Shown here: positions 36,143-53,344 of the stretch, piece after piece
How positions within the stretch are numbered: position 1 is the first letter of the stretch
Layout: each line of letters begins with the position of its first letter
Assembly: GCF_036785885.1 (NCBI RefSeq)
Contig: NC_092312.1
Location: forward strand, 17,068,001 to 17,132,000
DNA length: 64,000 bases
From: Coffea arabica
Lineage: Eukaryota > Streptophyta > Magnoliopsida > Gentianales > Rubiaceae
Direction: 5' to 3'
Translations under genes and position numbers: made by a program
Notes under the pieces: model-generated
Told to the model about the DNA's origin: nothing
The model's input: only the letters and a program-made list of their open reading frames with translations
The model's database searches: none

Positions 36143-37282
36143 AATTATTCAGTACATTACGGCTGCCTTTTGGGAAAGGGCAAAAAAAAAAAAAAACGAA
36201 TATTAGTGTGATTTTACTTTCAAAATTAAAATGTTCCAATTGATCAATTCTAGCAAATAACGAGAGTTTTTCTTCTTTCCTTTTTTTTTTTTTTTTTGTG
36301 TGGGTTTATACATTTATGATGATGTTTTCTTCTGTAAGCCGATCGGCTATTGCCACGATGTTTCCATGATTAATACCCAATAACAAAGTATGGGGAAAAA
36401 AAAAGCCAATTTAGATGAACCTCTTTATTTTTATTTTTATTCTTTTGCAACTTCCTATTTTCTTCATATTCGAATTATATGTTCTCTCTATTCATGGTTT
36501 GCACGTCAAAACCAAGTGCAGAATTGCAAAAATTCTTCTTTTAGCCATAACAATCATTTAACTAATTATAACATGCATGCTTAGATTAATCTTTTCCAAC
36601 GTCAACGGTGTGGTGTATATACTAAAAGCATTATATGCATCAAAATTATGAATTCAAATTTAGATTAAAATTATGTGACATGCATTTAATTCAGCACGTT
36701 CATACACTAACAGTATACAATACATTGGCAACACATTTTTTTTTTTATTTTTTGACAAAAAAAAGGTATGTTTCACTTAATTGACTAACCAAAAATGTGC
36801 ACTTTTATTAATTAGTTGGGTGTTAGAAATTTGCATTTGTATCAGTTGAGTGAATGTATACTTTTAACCAAAAATGTACGAGAGAGGCTATCATGCTAAA
36901 TTGCTAATCGCCCACGACAGACCCATTGGGGTTTTTTTTTAAGGTTAACTTAAATAGAAGAATGCTAACCATAGATGTGAATTACAAGTGGTAAATTGGG
37001 CAAATTGAACATTTCCTCAGCAAAGAACAAAAAAACAAAAATAAAAATAAAAATTTCCTCAGTACGATCCAATTGAACAATCGGAGTCACCCACACCGAC
37101 CCGTATCTGGAGTCAAAAAAACAAAACGACGCCGCTCTTCTTCCAGAGATGGAGATAGACAGGAACGACTTTCCGCAGCAAAAGGGGAAATGGCAGCGCT
37201 GCACCGCCGGGAAACTCATAAAAAAGGTTGAGAATTGCAGCGAACAACCAATTTTTATCAAGAAAGAGAGCGGGAGGAAGCG
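36143..37282. other. Intergenic region upstream of the SCNM1-like gene
   Basis: AT-rich DNA with T and A runs (about 36182-36196, 36281-36298, 36741-36752). No gene is supported. The last 150 bases, with a GC-richer character, are the likely promoter and leader of the next gene. Confidence 0.6.
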
Positions 37283-38967
37283 ATGAGTGTGTTTGGAGGA
37301 GACAGTTGGGGTCGGGAGGCTCAGTACAGGAAGCGAAGAGTAGATGATCTGATAATCGAAGGAATTGATGGGTGTGGTTATAAGAAGCTCCCCAACGGCA
37401 AGTTGGTTTGCCTGCTCTGCCCCCACCATCCCGTCCTTGACACCCCTTTAATGCTTTCCGTAAGTCCCTCCATTCTTTCAGGGTTATCTCCATTCTCCAC
37501 TAATCTTGTGTTTTCGTTTCTTTTTTTTTTTTTTTTTTTTTTGGAATTATGATTTATTTAGAATATATATATTGTTGTGAGTAAGTAGATTTCTCAGAAA
37601 TCGACTTCTTCCCACCGTTCACCAGACTTGCATGCCACTGATCGAGACTTGAATTGATTCTCATTCTTATGCAGCATAAAGGGTTAGAAGTAGAGCCTTC
37701 AAAATAGTCTCATGCCTTTTGTTTTCTTATTCATTTCTCTTACTGTAGAGGAAGGACTTACACAATTTACAACTCGAGAGAGCACGACGGAATACTATTA
37801 ATCTGCCCGCTAGTATGATTCTTGAGACTTATGGTTCTAATTACAAGAATCAGACTTGCTTTTAGCTTCTAGATTTTAGATTTTTGCCTCTTTTTTTTAG
37901 AGTTAAAATCACAATCTACAAGATACCTGCTTTTTGGAGCATCACTTTGGCTTTTCAAAAATCAGAATTGGTTGAGAGCAGACCCTAAGCATCAACCGTA
38001 TATGGTTTGATTAAAAGATCAGAAAAATGACACCAGCAAGTCCTGGGGCAGGCGGTGATGGTCGTGGTTTCTGGAGACTCAAGGGAGCGGAAGTAGAGGG
38101 AAATAAGAGGGAGGAAACAATGACGATTGGATGTGAGCTGACATGGTTGTACAAGGCAGAAACAATACTTTATGACAAAGAAGGAGATTAAACGATTTTC
38201 GTGCATTTTGTCCATGGTAGAATTAGATTTTGAACGAACCAGTTTAGTGTACTAGTTGGTATTCATGTGGTTTTGCATCCTCATCTTCACACGCATGCAA
38301 TGCAAATGAGGCCTTCTGCATTGCTATGTTGTTTCTTCATCATTTCTGGGCTGGAGCTAGAATTGAGATTGTTTGCTATCCCAAGTTCGGTTGCTAATTG
38401 TTAAAAGTTTGTTTTAGCAGATGCATGTGAAGGGGTCACGCCATCGAGCTGCAGAGTCCGAACAGAAGGAAAGAGAACTATCGAGACAATATCAGATAAA
38501 TAAGAGGATTGCATTGGCAGATTCCTCTAGTACTGCTGTTTCCAGCACTAGTTCTGAAGTAAGATGTGGATCCACAAAGAAGCCTTTAATTGAGCAGGTC
38601 CACAAAGCTGCTTCCGAGATACTTGCTGGAGAATCTCCTCAGTGCAGCACATTGGATAAAAGTGATAAAAGTCCAGATGTCCGATCAGATATCTGCTACT
38701 ATAAAAAAGAAAATCAATCTATTGCAAAGAGCAATGCCACCGAAGTCGTAGCAGCTCCTGAAGTGGCCTTCCAGCAGCAATTGGATTATAAAAATCGTCG
38801 TGAGAGGGAGCTTAAGCTGATTTCAGCTGGGTGGAAGCGTGATGCCCATGCCCGGTGGTTCAAGGATGAAAATGTGAGAGTTTCCTTTGATAGATAGCAG
38901 TATTATGCACATTTTTCGCAACTGCTCCTGGTTTATGACTAAAGCTCGAATTTTATTTTTTGTTAGG

Positions 38968-39006
<39 letters not shown>

Positions 39007-39135
39007 TATTCATTTTGTGAAGGATCAATCAGCTATACTTCTGCACTAGTCATCACCTTGACTGCAACAGGTGTTTGCTTGCAGGTTGAGTTTGATTCTG
39101 ATGAGGAAGATCCAAATGTTTATCTTGGACAGTGA
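37283..39135 (+). CDS. SCNM1: SCNM1-like U1-type zinc-finger splicing factor
   Basis: Homologue of sodium channel modifier 1, a nuclear protein reported as a component of the human minor (U12) spliceosome. Exons 37283-37459, 38421-38873 and 39085-39135 give 226 residues. The start is the ATG giving MSVFGGDSWG; an upstream in-frame ATG at 37235 would add 16 residues not expected in the family. The opening block YRKRRVDDLI and LPNGKLVCLLCPHHPVLDT are characteristic. The zinc finger is C43-x2-C46 with H61-x5-H67 and is cut in the middle by intron 1. A long serine-rich charged linker follows. A conserved end (RRERELKLISAGWKRDAHAR, then WFKDE) leads to an acidic tail EFDSDEEDPN, as in SCNM1. A role in U12 splicing in this plant is inferred. 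Confidence 0.85.
38968..39004. repeat. (CT)n microsatellite in SCNM1-like intron 2
   Basis: About 18 uninterrupted CT units lie 80 bases upstream of the last exon and may add to its polypyrimidine signal. Confidence 0.9.
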
Positions 39136-41050
39136 GTGGGGGAAAATCATGATGGAGCTTATGATTTCTGATCCCCCTGTAGCACTGATAATGGCATGAA
39201 AATTCACTCACTGCCTTCTGCACACGAAAAATTTGCTGCGTGCTGCACAATTTTGTTGCTCTGCATGGCTTATGTGGGAGAGGGGGACTAGGAGGCTCGG
39301 TTGAAGCTGGTTCAGCAAAAGTATAAAATTCAGCTAAATTGAAGAGTCCAGTTTTTATGATGTTCTGTAGCAAAAGCCTGGTGGTGTAGTTCGGAATTTA
39401 GCTGAACTTGAGACATTAACTGACGTTGGGATCTTTTATCTCATGAAGTAAAGGCACCTTTTTGAGCTCTGCTGTCTAGAAATTGCTTGATGGAAACTAT
39501 ATACTGCGTAGCATGCGTTTTGGCAAAATTATTACTAATTCCGCTGTAAGGGGCATCCTTCATCCTTGCCTGACTGCTTTGGAGCTGGTGGTTGGATTGC
39601 GTCTTCTTGAAGTTGGATGAATTTCTTTACGAGGTGAAGCCCTTCTGATTGTTGTCATCATAAGCCCAGAAGAGGGCTATGGATGAGCGTCCCTCCCCCT
39701 TTCTTGTAGCAGCGGACCAAGCAGAATACTTTTTTTATTCGGGGACTTGGTTTACAAGAATCCATCATAGGCCCAAAACCGTTTATGGGGCAAACAATTA
39801 CGTCAGCCCGTGTATGTGTATCCTTTCCACGGAGAGATCCTTTTTTTTTTTTTCTTCCTTTCTTTCTCCAAATTCCCATTCGAATGGAACTAAGGAAGGT
39901 TTCAGAGTCAAATCAAGAACCTTATGCGTGGTTGATTGATATTTTTACCAACTTACTGCATATTGAAAATCTTTCACCTACTACTCTATGATATAGCTTC
40001 ATTTACACAAAATTGGAAATTACATCCCCGAGAGTGAGGCTGCAGTTTTAGAAGTGTACAAATTTGGAAAGGGAATATGCATGGAAGTCAACAATAAGCA
40101 GTATTCATCGTAAATATCACACTTGAAACGTTTCTCATATTTCTTGGAAAACATTTACATTAATCTTCAGCTAGGACAAAATTTAGTAGTACTATATACT
40201 TCTTGAAAAGAGAGAAAAAAAAAAAAAGAGGAGGGGGGGGGGGGGGTGGGGGTGCTATATTGTTCACTATTTCAGCCTCTAGAGATGAGATGATGCAGTT
40301 ATGATTACGCTTAAATTATAAGCATCTGAAAGAATCCAAGGTCGGCTGTGTTCCCTCATTTTGAGAAAACTCCAATCCCACCGTCATTATCATTAAAGAT
40401 ACCCCTAACTAGTACCTGTGGCCAAGGGGAGTTAATTGGTTTTCTTTCCTTTTTTTTTTTTGGGGGGGCCGGGGGGTGGGATTGGATGGGGTATTGAAAG
40501 GGTAAAGTAAAAAAGGTAATCCAACCCCTTATCTATATATATATATATATGTGCTCTCAATGGTGTGTGTAGGAGTATTATTTACTCTGCTTATCCATGA
40601 TTTGTGGCAGATTTCTAGAAGAAACTGGATGCAACGTTAGCGTCAGGGCGATACACTGTCACAACCCCCGAAAAAAAGAAAAGAAGAGAAAAGAAAAAAC
40701 AGAAGAAAGAAAGAGCTAGCAACTCATAAAAAGAGGGACCACGCACGCCTCTCCTCTTGCACAGAGGTACTTGTTTCTTTTTCTTGCCCAAAAAATGGTG
40801 CTAAGTGTGTTTAGTACTATTAAGACTTGGTGTAATTAATAATCAGTCAAGACGGAAAAGACACAAAGAAATAAAGGAAATTTTTCTAGAAGAAATGGAC
40901 GGCCGGGAATGAAAAGTTAAGGCCGTCCTGGCAAGTGGAAGGTGGAAAGTGGAAATTCCAATTGAAAGTCGCAAATCTCTCGTCTGACTGACTCCTCGTC
41001 GACGTCTACTAAGCGGAGTGATCTTTGTTCGCACTCGGAGTGATGCGCGC

Positions 41051-41252
41051 CGCCTTGTTTGGACTTGAGTTTTTTTGTCAAGATTACAAATTTTTTAAAA
41101 ACTTTAACTACAGTAATCTTAAAAAAAATTTCAAAATTTTTAAATTATACATTTCAAAATATTCAAAAATTTTTTAAAAAAAAACTTTTACAGTAAACTA
41201 TAGTAAAGTTTTAGACAAACACTCAAAAAACTCACTTGCCAAACAGTGCTCC
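41051..41252. mobile_element. MITE with TGTTTGG ends
   Basis: The left end TGTTTGGACTTGAGTTTTT is matched by the complement of the right end (TGTTTGGCAAGTGAGTTTTT). The interior is AT-rich and includes ACTACAGTAA-type words on both sides. GCCAAACAGTGC is duplicated just beyond the right end (41268-41280). Confidence 0.6.
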
Positions 41253-41723
41253 TAATCTAATAATAGTGCCAAACAGTGCCCTAATATCTTGGTAAGGTCG
41301 TTGGCAGATATCGTAATATTAACTACTAGCTGTATTAGTGGGTTAGTTTAGATTAGTCATTATTTGCCAAAAAAGAAAATTTTATTACATCATACTCCTA
41401 TATTTTTTTCAAGTAACACCTTATCAACTATAGTATCTTTTTATTTCAAATAAAACACGTCATAAAAGATATTTAAAAAATTATTTTTCTACAATATATA
41501 TTTTTTTTCATATGATTGCCTTTGTCGATCAACCTGACAAAATTTCGGACGACCTCCAAAATGCCGTCTTTTCAGTTTTTGCTAACACCTGCTTGCTATC
41601 CACTTTTAGCAAATTAAGGAGGCAAAGTCTGAATCCGCTACAATCTGGAATCACCATATCCGCAAAATAACTCTATAGTTTGTAGTACTAATCTAAATGT
41701 AATTTCTGATTTCACGCAATAAC

Positions 41724-41747
41724 TTTGTGTCTAACCATAGACACAAA
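41724..41747. repeat. Perfect 10-bp hairpin
   Basis: TTTGTGTCTA and TAGACACAAA are exact complements around the loop ACCA, just left of a Harbinger MITE. Confidence 0.7.
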
Positions 41748-41752
41748 ATAAC

Positions 41753-42019
41753 TTTGTGGTTTGATAACTTAATTCGATATTCAAATTTAATGTGTTTAGA
41801 TCTTAATATGTTCAGACCCGTTTGATAACAAAAAATAGAATGTTTGAATTAATTAAATGACACTGCATTTTTGAAAAATAAATAATGAATTATTCACTTA
41901 ACATTTAATTTGATATACACTCAAACGTATCAAATTTAGTACTAAATTAATTCAATAATTTAATATATTTATACTTCAAATTTCAGTTTTCACATTTCAA
42001 TTTTATCGAATGCATCTTA
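41753..42019. mobile_element. PIF/Harbinger-type MITE, copy 2
   Basis: Left end region GTTTGATAACTTAATTC; right end TTTTATCGAATGCATC then TTA. The interior shares GTTTAGATCTTAATATGTTC and GTTTGAATTAATTAAATG with copy 1. The left target site has decayed. Related 25-base stretches (TGTAATTTCTGATTTCACG) flank it at 41698 and 42022. Confidence 0.65.
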
Positions 42020-42061
42020 AGTGTAATATCTGATTTCACGAAATAAAAGAATCCCAAAATT

Positions 42062-42210
42062 AGGCTCTGCTTGGATTGCTTGTTTCCATTGAAAAATATT
42101 GTCGTTTTTCGTGATCACATTTTCCTATCACCTTTTTCCCTCACATATATCAAATTGCTACAGTAATTTTTCCATAAAAAATGACGGAAAATGTAATTCA
42201 AACACAACCT
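42062..42210. mobile_element. Short MITE, about 150 bp
   Basis: The left end AGGCTCTGCTTGGATTGC and the complement of the right end (AGGTTGTGTTTGAATTAC) are a good inverted repeat, flanked by TA. The interior contains TTGCTACAGTAATTTTTCC, typical of an abundant plant MITE type. Partial relatives are seen near 33.8 and 34.86 kb. Confidence 0.6.
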
Positions 42211-43043
42211 AAATTTTAAAACTTTTATTAGTAGCGCATCGTTCAAATTTCAAGGGGAGAAAATTCGAGTCAATAGAAGCACCAAGAAGCATGCGGTGGA
42301 TTGATGAGACTGGACCGGACAGCTGAGTTGCTTACATTACACGTATGCGCATCCAACAGTAGCCTGTGGGGAAGTGGCAAGCTCCAGATTTTGCATTGAT
42401 CAACTTTCATGAGCGCCATTAATGGTGTTAGGTCAGTTTTGAACTTTTGCTGTTTCAAGCCAATGGCAGCAAATTGATGAAAATGAAAAAAGAGTTGGGC
42501 TCATTTAATTCGTCAATAAAGACGTGACTTTCCCAGATTGAAGCCCAATGGAACAAGTAAAAGTTTTTCCGAGCCGTTTACTCTATACGATTTATGATTG
42601 GAAATGCATTACTCTTTTCCTATTTGATACCTTTTTGTTTATATTCAAATAAAATGTGTTACTACTGTTTCATTTCTCTGAAAACTTAAGTATGTTTCCT
42701 TTGTTTTGCTGAAATTTCGTTTAATCGGGTCATATTCATTTGCAAAATAATCAAAAGGCTTAACATGTTCGGGTCGGGTTGGATTCCTCCGCGCACCTAA
42801 CGTGTTCGGACCCGGTTGGACGCTGAGCCAGGGCCGAAGAAAATTAGTTGGGCCCGTAAGCATTGATCCGGATATTCCTGTGTCGATAAAAAAAAAAAAA
42901 AGACAAATGTTACATGAATCGCTGTGGTCCACCAATAGCCAGGAAATGTCTATTAGAATTTTTTGATTCAGAATTTGAACCATGTACGTGACAGTTGGGG
43001 AGAAAAAAAAATGTGTCAAAAGGGTTGAAATAGTTTTTTTTTA

Positions 43044-43884
43044 AGGGCTATTATCACCTTATCCCATAACATTTATAATTATTATCAGTTTTACTTCCTA
43101 ATGTTATTTTGTAGTCAGTTTACCCATTTCCATTAGCCAACTCAGCAAGTTGACTGAAAAGGTGGCCATGTGACTTTTTCTTTATTGTTATTAATTTTTA
43201 GGATGAAAATATCCTTAAGCTCGTAATATTTACAACTGTCTTGATTTTTTTAAAAATTTATTTTGTCTTAAAATGATATCCATACTTTTTTATTCTTTTT
43301 TTTTCCTTAAATCATTCACAAATCCCTTAATTTTTTTAATTCTTTTTTTAATTTTTATTTCTTCTCTTAATTTCTTGACTACTTTAAGTACAAGGTTATA
43401 ATATGAAATTTTTCTAGACCTATCTAAACTTGTTTGTAAGTGTAAAAAAATCATCTGAACTATTTCGTAAGTCTAAACCTTTTATTTTCATATGTAACGT
43501 GCCTTTTTTCTATCTAGTGCAATTTTGGAACAAATGGACATTGTTGTCATTAACTATTAGTTTGCACTGCATATGTCATTTCATCTAAATCATATAACGC
43601 TGTTTGCTTTGACCGTTAGTTTTGGAGATAAATTGATTAAAATATAATATTATAGGATAAACTGATAATAACTATAAAAATTAGAGCGTGAAGTGATAAT
43701 AATCCTCACAAATGGACATTGTTGTCATTAACTATTAGTTTGCACTGCATATGTCATTTCATCTAAATCATATAACGCTGTTTGCTTTGACCGTTAGCTT
43801 TGGAGATAAATTGATTAAAATATAATATTATAGGATAAACTGATAATAACTATAAAAATTATAGTGTGAAGTGATAATAATCCT
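43044..43884. mobile_element. MITE with long inverted ends and a duplicated right end
   Basis: The left end (43044-43108, starting AGGGCTATTATCAC) is complementary over about 60 bases to 43642-43706 (ending GTGATAATAATCCT). A 178-bp segment holding that right end is repeated in tandem: 43531-43708 and 43709-43885, with only a handful of differences. The element therefore has one left and two right ends. Confidence 0.75.
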
Positions 43885-44202
43885 GAAAAAAAATGCTACG
43901 CCACTTGATCATGAACTGCTCGGAAGCTTCATTTGGCCACAATAAAGTCGGGTGTAGAGAGCTTCTTAGTTAGCTATGTTGCTGGCTCTAGTACGTTCCA
44001 CTGAATGAAAATGAAAGGCCAACTCGGCAATCAATCTACACGAGAAACTGCATAATGGATAATAATAATACTAGCAGCATTCGTCGGTGTCCATTTGTTT
44101 GGTCTACCATTTTTCAAAAGCAAGAGCAAAATAACATGCCAAAATATACCAGTCAAGGTATGTGCAATGCAACAATAGAAATACTCAATCGAAATGATAG
44201 AA

Positions 44203-44262
44203 TTGGTATGATACTTTCTTGTTAATCTAGGTTTGGTATCATACTTTCTTGTTAATCTAGGT
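44203..44262. repeat. 30-bp direct tandem duplication
   Basis: The unit starting TTGGTATGATACTTTC and ending TTAATCTAGG occurs twice in a row with one difference. Confidence 0.85.
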
Positions 44263-47162
44263 TCGAATCTCTTCTGAGATACTTATCTTGCCTAGTGCGT
44301 CTTACCCTTCGTGTGATTGATGAGTTATTGCACGGAATTAAATTTATTTAGTGCGCGCTCTTTCTGATAGCTGCTGCATGTTCCATTAAGTCTTTTAACA
44401 TATGGAATTATGGATGCAAATTAACAAGCGTGGGTCTTGAAATACGACAATCGTCATCACAAAATTATATTGCTCCCATAATTACCGACTCTACTCCCAT
44501 GAATTGAATTTAGTACAGAGATAAGATACAAATGGGTTTGCACATAATATGGAAAAATTCGTCATAAAGAAACGTCCAATTGAACTTTTTATTATGCGTC
44601 ATGAGGGGTTATTTGGTTTGAAGTTGATGGATAGCTACAAAGCTTCTGCTGTGTCGTGATCATGTGATGAGCAGTCGCTCAGGTTCCACAAGTTTTTTTT
44701 TTCTTTTTCTTTTTTTTTTTGGGTGAAAATAGCGGCAGTAATGATTAATGACGTAAAAAATGGGCCTCACGTCTTTGTTCTTCTCCGTCTGGACTTTTCG
44801 CCGGCTCCAACGAGAAGGCAATGCAATGCAACCACAAAAAAATGATTAAAGGCTATTAATTTGGATAGCAATGATTTTGTGGCTCACAAGCATTCAAATC
44901 GTTAATTACGTGATTGGAAATCAGAATCAGTTCATCATTTCATCTGCCCCTTAATAGTTATAGCCACCTCATCAATCATCATCATCAGAGAAGTCGTACG
45001 TCATTACGTCAAGTATAGACATGCACCTACCGTAGTCTCCCCTCTCAACATGTATGATGTACCGTATACGTACTCTGTATTAATTCAATAACAAAAAAAA
45101 AAAATGAAGTACAGATAATTAATATTTTTCTCAATTCAATATCGCTGTTCCTGACAATACCACGAACTGGCAAATAAATTCGAAAAAAAAAAAAGCAAAA
45201 AACCACTGATTAGTTCGTTAATCAAAGCCTCCAACATCGGCCGGGGAAGATAATCAACGACTTTGACCGGTAGACGGCGGTCGGTTCGGTGTATGTTTCG
45301 TAACGGAGGGCGATGCCGTTTGCAATTTGTCTTTGCATAAATTAATATTTACAGCTACTGGCAGTCCAGTCCACGGGTGGACTATCCTAAACTGCTACTA
45401 CTCAGACATTTACGAAGGTTGTACTCATTGACTACTCATACTTTACTAGACAGAGTTGCATCAGATCTTGATATCGTCTTTCGATCTCACCATCAAATTC
45501 CTTCAAAAAAAAATTTTTTTTTTCTAATTATCAAAGACTACCCAAAAAAAAAAATTTTTGATAGCAGTACCATTATAGGAAACTTTTTACAAAAAGTTGT
45601 GAATCCTGCTAAGTGCCAACTCCTAAGGGTTTTTGCAAGCCACGCCTCGTGGAATGAAAAATGAGCAGTGTTTTTTAATCTCAATAGTTGGGATTGAATT
45701 TGATAAATAAACCCTACAATATGCATACAAAAAAAAAGGGTTGTTATTTTTTAGACCCTAATAATAATAATAATAATTTTTTGTAGATACACTTACTATG
45801 CTAATATTTAACAATTACCCTTGTGCGTAGATTTGCAAATTGCAATTGTGCAGTTCTCTGGTCCCGCGCTATAATTGGCCGTTATATTAGCGATAGAGTA
45901 TAAATTAAATTAAACGTAGAGCATAGAGTTAAAATTTTCCTCGCTCGAAAACAAAAGTGTTAATGACACTTTGCTTTCTTGAACTGCAATAGTAATTACA
46001 CTTTGTCCCTTTAAACTAGAAAAAACAAAAAAAGAATGTACACTTTGTCCCCTTAAATTTGACTCCATCGTCCTTCCCTTCCCTCTCCCCCACCTCCAAA
46101 AAAATAAAAAATAAAAAAAATGATGCAACGATTAAATTTTGCCCTTTTCTATTATTAAGCGTTTTGTTATTGCAAAATATATCCTTTCTTACTCAGGAGC
46201 AAATATTCCTAAGTATTATAGTAAACGTATTTGTAATTGTCATTTTTATGTTTAAATTTAAATTCATCATTATCTTTTGATGCTTAAAATTTTGACAAAG
46301 TGCTTTCAAAATTTCTGTTTATAAAATTTTGCCAAAATTTTTTGTTCATACCAAATTTACTGATTTCTTACAAACTATCTTGTTTCTTTTTCTATTCTTT
46401 GAAGTTAAAAAAATTTAAGTTTAATTTTATGGATTGCAAAAGACATTACGATGCATAAAGGTTATCCATACTTCATTGTGAATAAAGATTGACCATGGAA
46501 ATTGCTAAACTCTATCTTGAAAGGAAAATTAAAGAATTAAAATGCAAGTAAATGTTGACAGTGTAATGAATATATAGGGAATTTCTTTTTAAATAAACTA
46601 TATACAAATATTTTTTTCATCAATAATATTTGGAACAAAGTATATACTTATAATTACATTATTATTCTAACTTTGTAATTGTAGATAGATTATTAAAGCA
46701 AAGAGTATATTTTTATGACTATGGGACAAAGCGTGATTAACACTGAGGGCAAAGTTGAAGAAAAGTTTTCATGTGGGGGTTAAAAAATAAATAAAAATCC
46801 CTAACATAACATCTGTTAAGGTAGGGAGATGATGTAGGATTATGGCTATAGGTCGGCGGGCAAAGTGTTATAAACTCACACACGTACGGGTCCACCAGGT
46901 TTTTCCAGTCAGCCCCACACTTCCTCTCCCTAAGCCCCAGCCACCAACCCACTTCCTCTATCTGATGCCATCTCCTCTACTCCTTCAGTCGTTGTCCACC
47001 TTCATCTCAAAGAATCCTTTCCACACCTTCCTCCCCCCCGGTTCTTCTTTTTCTTTCTTTCATTACTATTTATCCCCCATCGGTTTGCTTGTTAGTATTT
47101 AGATAGAAATGCCATTATAAGTTTCGGCCTCTCTGCTTCTCCGGCGAGCGCGGGGGCCAGAT

Positions 47163-51688
<4,526 letters not shown>

Positions 51689-53344
51689 AAACTGGAAACG
51701 TGTTTACGGAATTCTGCTGTGGTACAAAAGTTTCCTACGCTCTGTGCACTGGCAATTTTTGCCCCTTCAGTTTGTCTTCAAGGTAAATTGTAGGCGTTTA
51801 TGGCATGCCGATTGCGCTCTGGGTGCTTGACCGGGCATCAATTTCACTTTTGATTGACCTCAGATCCAGATGGTAGACTGCTGTGCCTACCGATCGTTTT
51901 GCCATTTCTCGGAAGTCGTCACAGATCCTATCGGGTACGAGGATTGTTCAATTCTCTAATATTATTGCTTCACACGGATTACTAAATGTTGTAGCTAAAT
52001 TACATAGATATCATAGTTGAAATCTCTATTAATGGCATGGTGGTTTGCTTCAATAGAAGAAATCAAAGATGTGTATAGTGTAATTAGATTGGATGGGTGG
52101 GAGTGGTTTGCAGATGACATCAAGCAAGAAGTTGTCTGCTGTTGGACAAAATACCATATGATAGGGCAATTACATGTATAGAGCAGAGTTTCTGTTTATA
52201 GGCATCCATGTTGCAGAGCAATCTATGCGCATTATTCATCTTCTTCTGCTGATGTATTAAAACACCTTCAAACGTATCCGCGTGTTAGGTTGCTTCTTTT
52301 GTGCTCTCGTAGTGGTTTGGTGTTCACTCATTCAAAGATTCTGTCGCCCCATGCAACATCAATTGTTTTTTCGGTTGCGTCTTAATTAATTTGCTTTGCC
52401 TGCGGCGACGACGACGTGGTTGTCTGTGCTCCTTTAACATGAAGTTCTCCACTGTCAGCTGTAATAACTGCTAAATTTTCTGAATCTTCGTCTTCGGCTT
52501 TAACCTAAGATTTGGTGGGTCGAAGTAGTTAGTCAGTACCTCTGCAGCCAACAAAATTCATACTTTGTCTGGTCATTGTAAAAGCCACAACGTAATTGTG
52601 CTTCCAAGTAATCTGGTTGTATTTGTGCTCTGTTGATTTTCCATCATAATCTGATAGAAATGATCTACAACCAAATCATTAACTGCAATTGCGGGAACCA
52701 GATCGTTTATTTTCGGAAATAAATAAAAAAAATTTGTCAGGACTCGGATTCGAATCAAGTGGCACTCAGCACTGATCACAGATAAAATTGGTTGGGCATC
52801 TTGTCATTTACAGGCATTGCTTTTAAATAAAATTACAAAACAATTCACAAAGTAAAACAACACAGCCCAACACCAGCAAACAGGTACCCCAAAAAGATCT
52901 GAGGCGAAAGCAAATGAAAAGAATGCATTCCGCCGTAGCACCACAATCGTCTATCTGCCAAATGTCACCAAATCTCTGCATCCTCGAAGCATAAGCCATG
53001 GAGCATTCAAATGCTCAAAATTGTTAGGTACAATTTGACGGTAATAGAGAAAAACAAAAAAGCTTCGCACAACCAAAAATAAACATCAAAGACTGAAACA
53101 GAAACTAGAACAAGGCAGGTAGTTACAAATCTTCATCCGACCTATTTAGTGTCAGGTGGACTTCTCTCCCGAACAGCTACAAACCGAATCTAATTAAAGC
53201 AGATGTGAAGGAAAAACACAGGGGTCAGGATCAGCTGTGGCGAGTTAGATTGCATGTGAAGAGGGATTTATACTTGAAAGCTTCGTCAAGTGAAAGCTGC
53301 TAAAAAGCATCAGCCAACACGGATGAATGATGATGCTCTTCCAG
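51689..53344. other. Convergent 3' regions of the kinase and ALP1-like genes
   Basis: Holds the kinase 3' UTR (to roughly 52.3 kb) and the 3' side of the minus-strand gene. Nothing else is recognised. Confidence 0.6.

Larger units (their letters stand above)
39136..47162. other. Long intergenic region rich in MITEs
   Basis: Eight kilobases without a supported gene. It holds a G run at about 40232-40252, MITEs at 41051-41252, 41753-42016, 42062-42210 and 43044-43884, a hAT-like fragment near 42760-42840 (GGGTCGGGTT words), a 30-bp tandem repeat at 44203-44262 and the kinase promoter near 46.8-47.16 kb. Open frames inside match nothing I recognise. Confidence 0.55.

Noticed and set aside
44235-44280. 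tRNA-like GGTTCGAATC phrase
   Set aside because: No cloverleaf can be drawn around it and the flanks are a simple tandem duplication.
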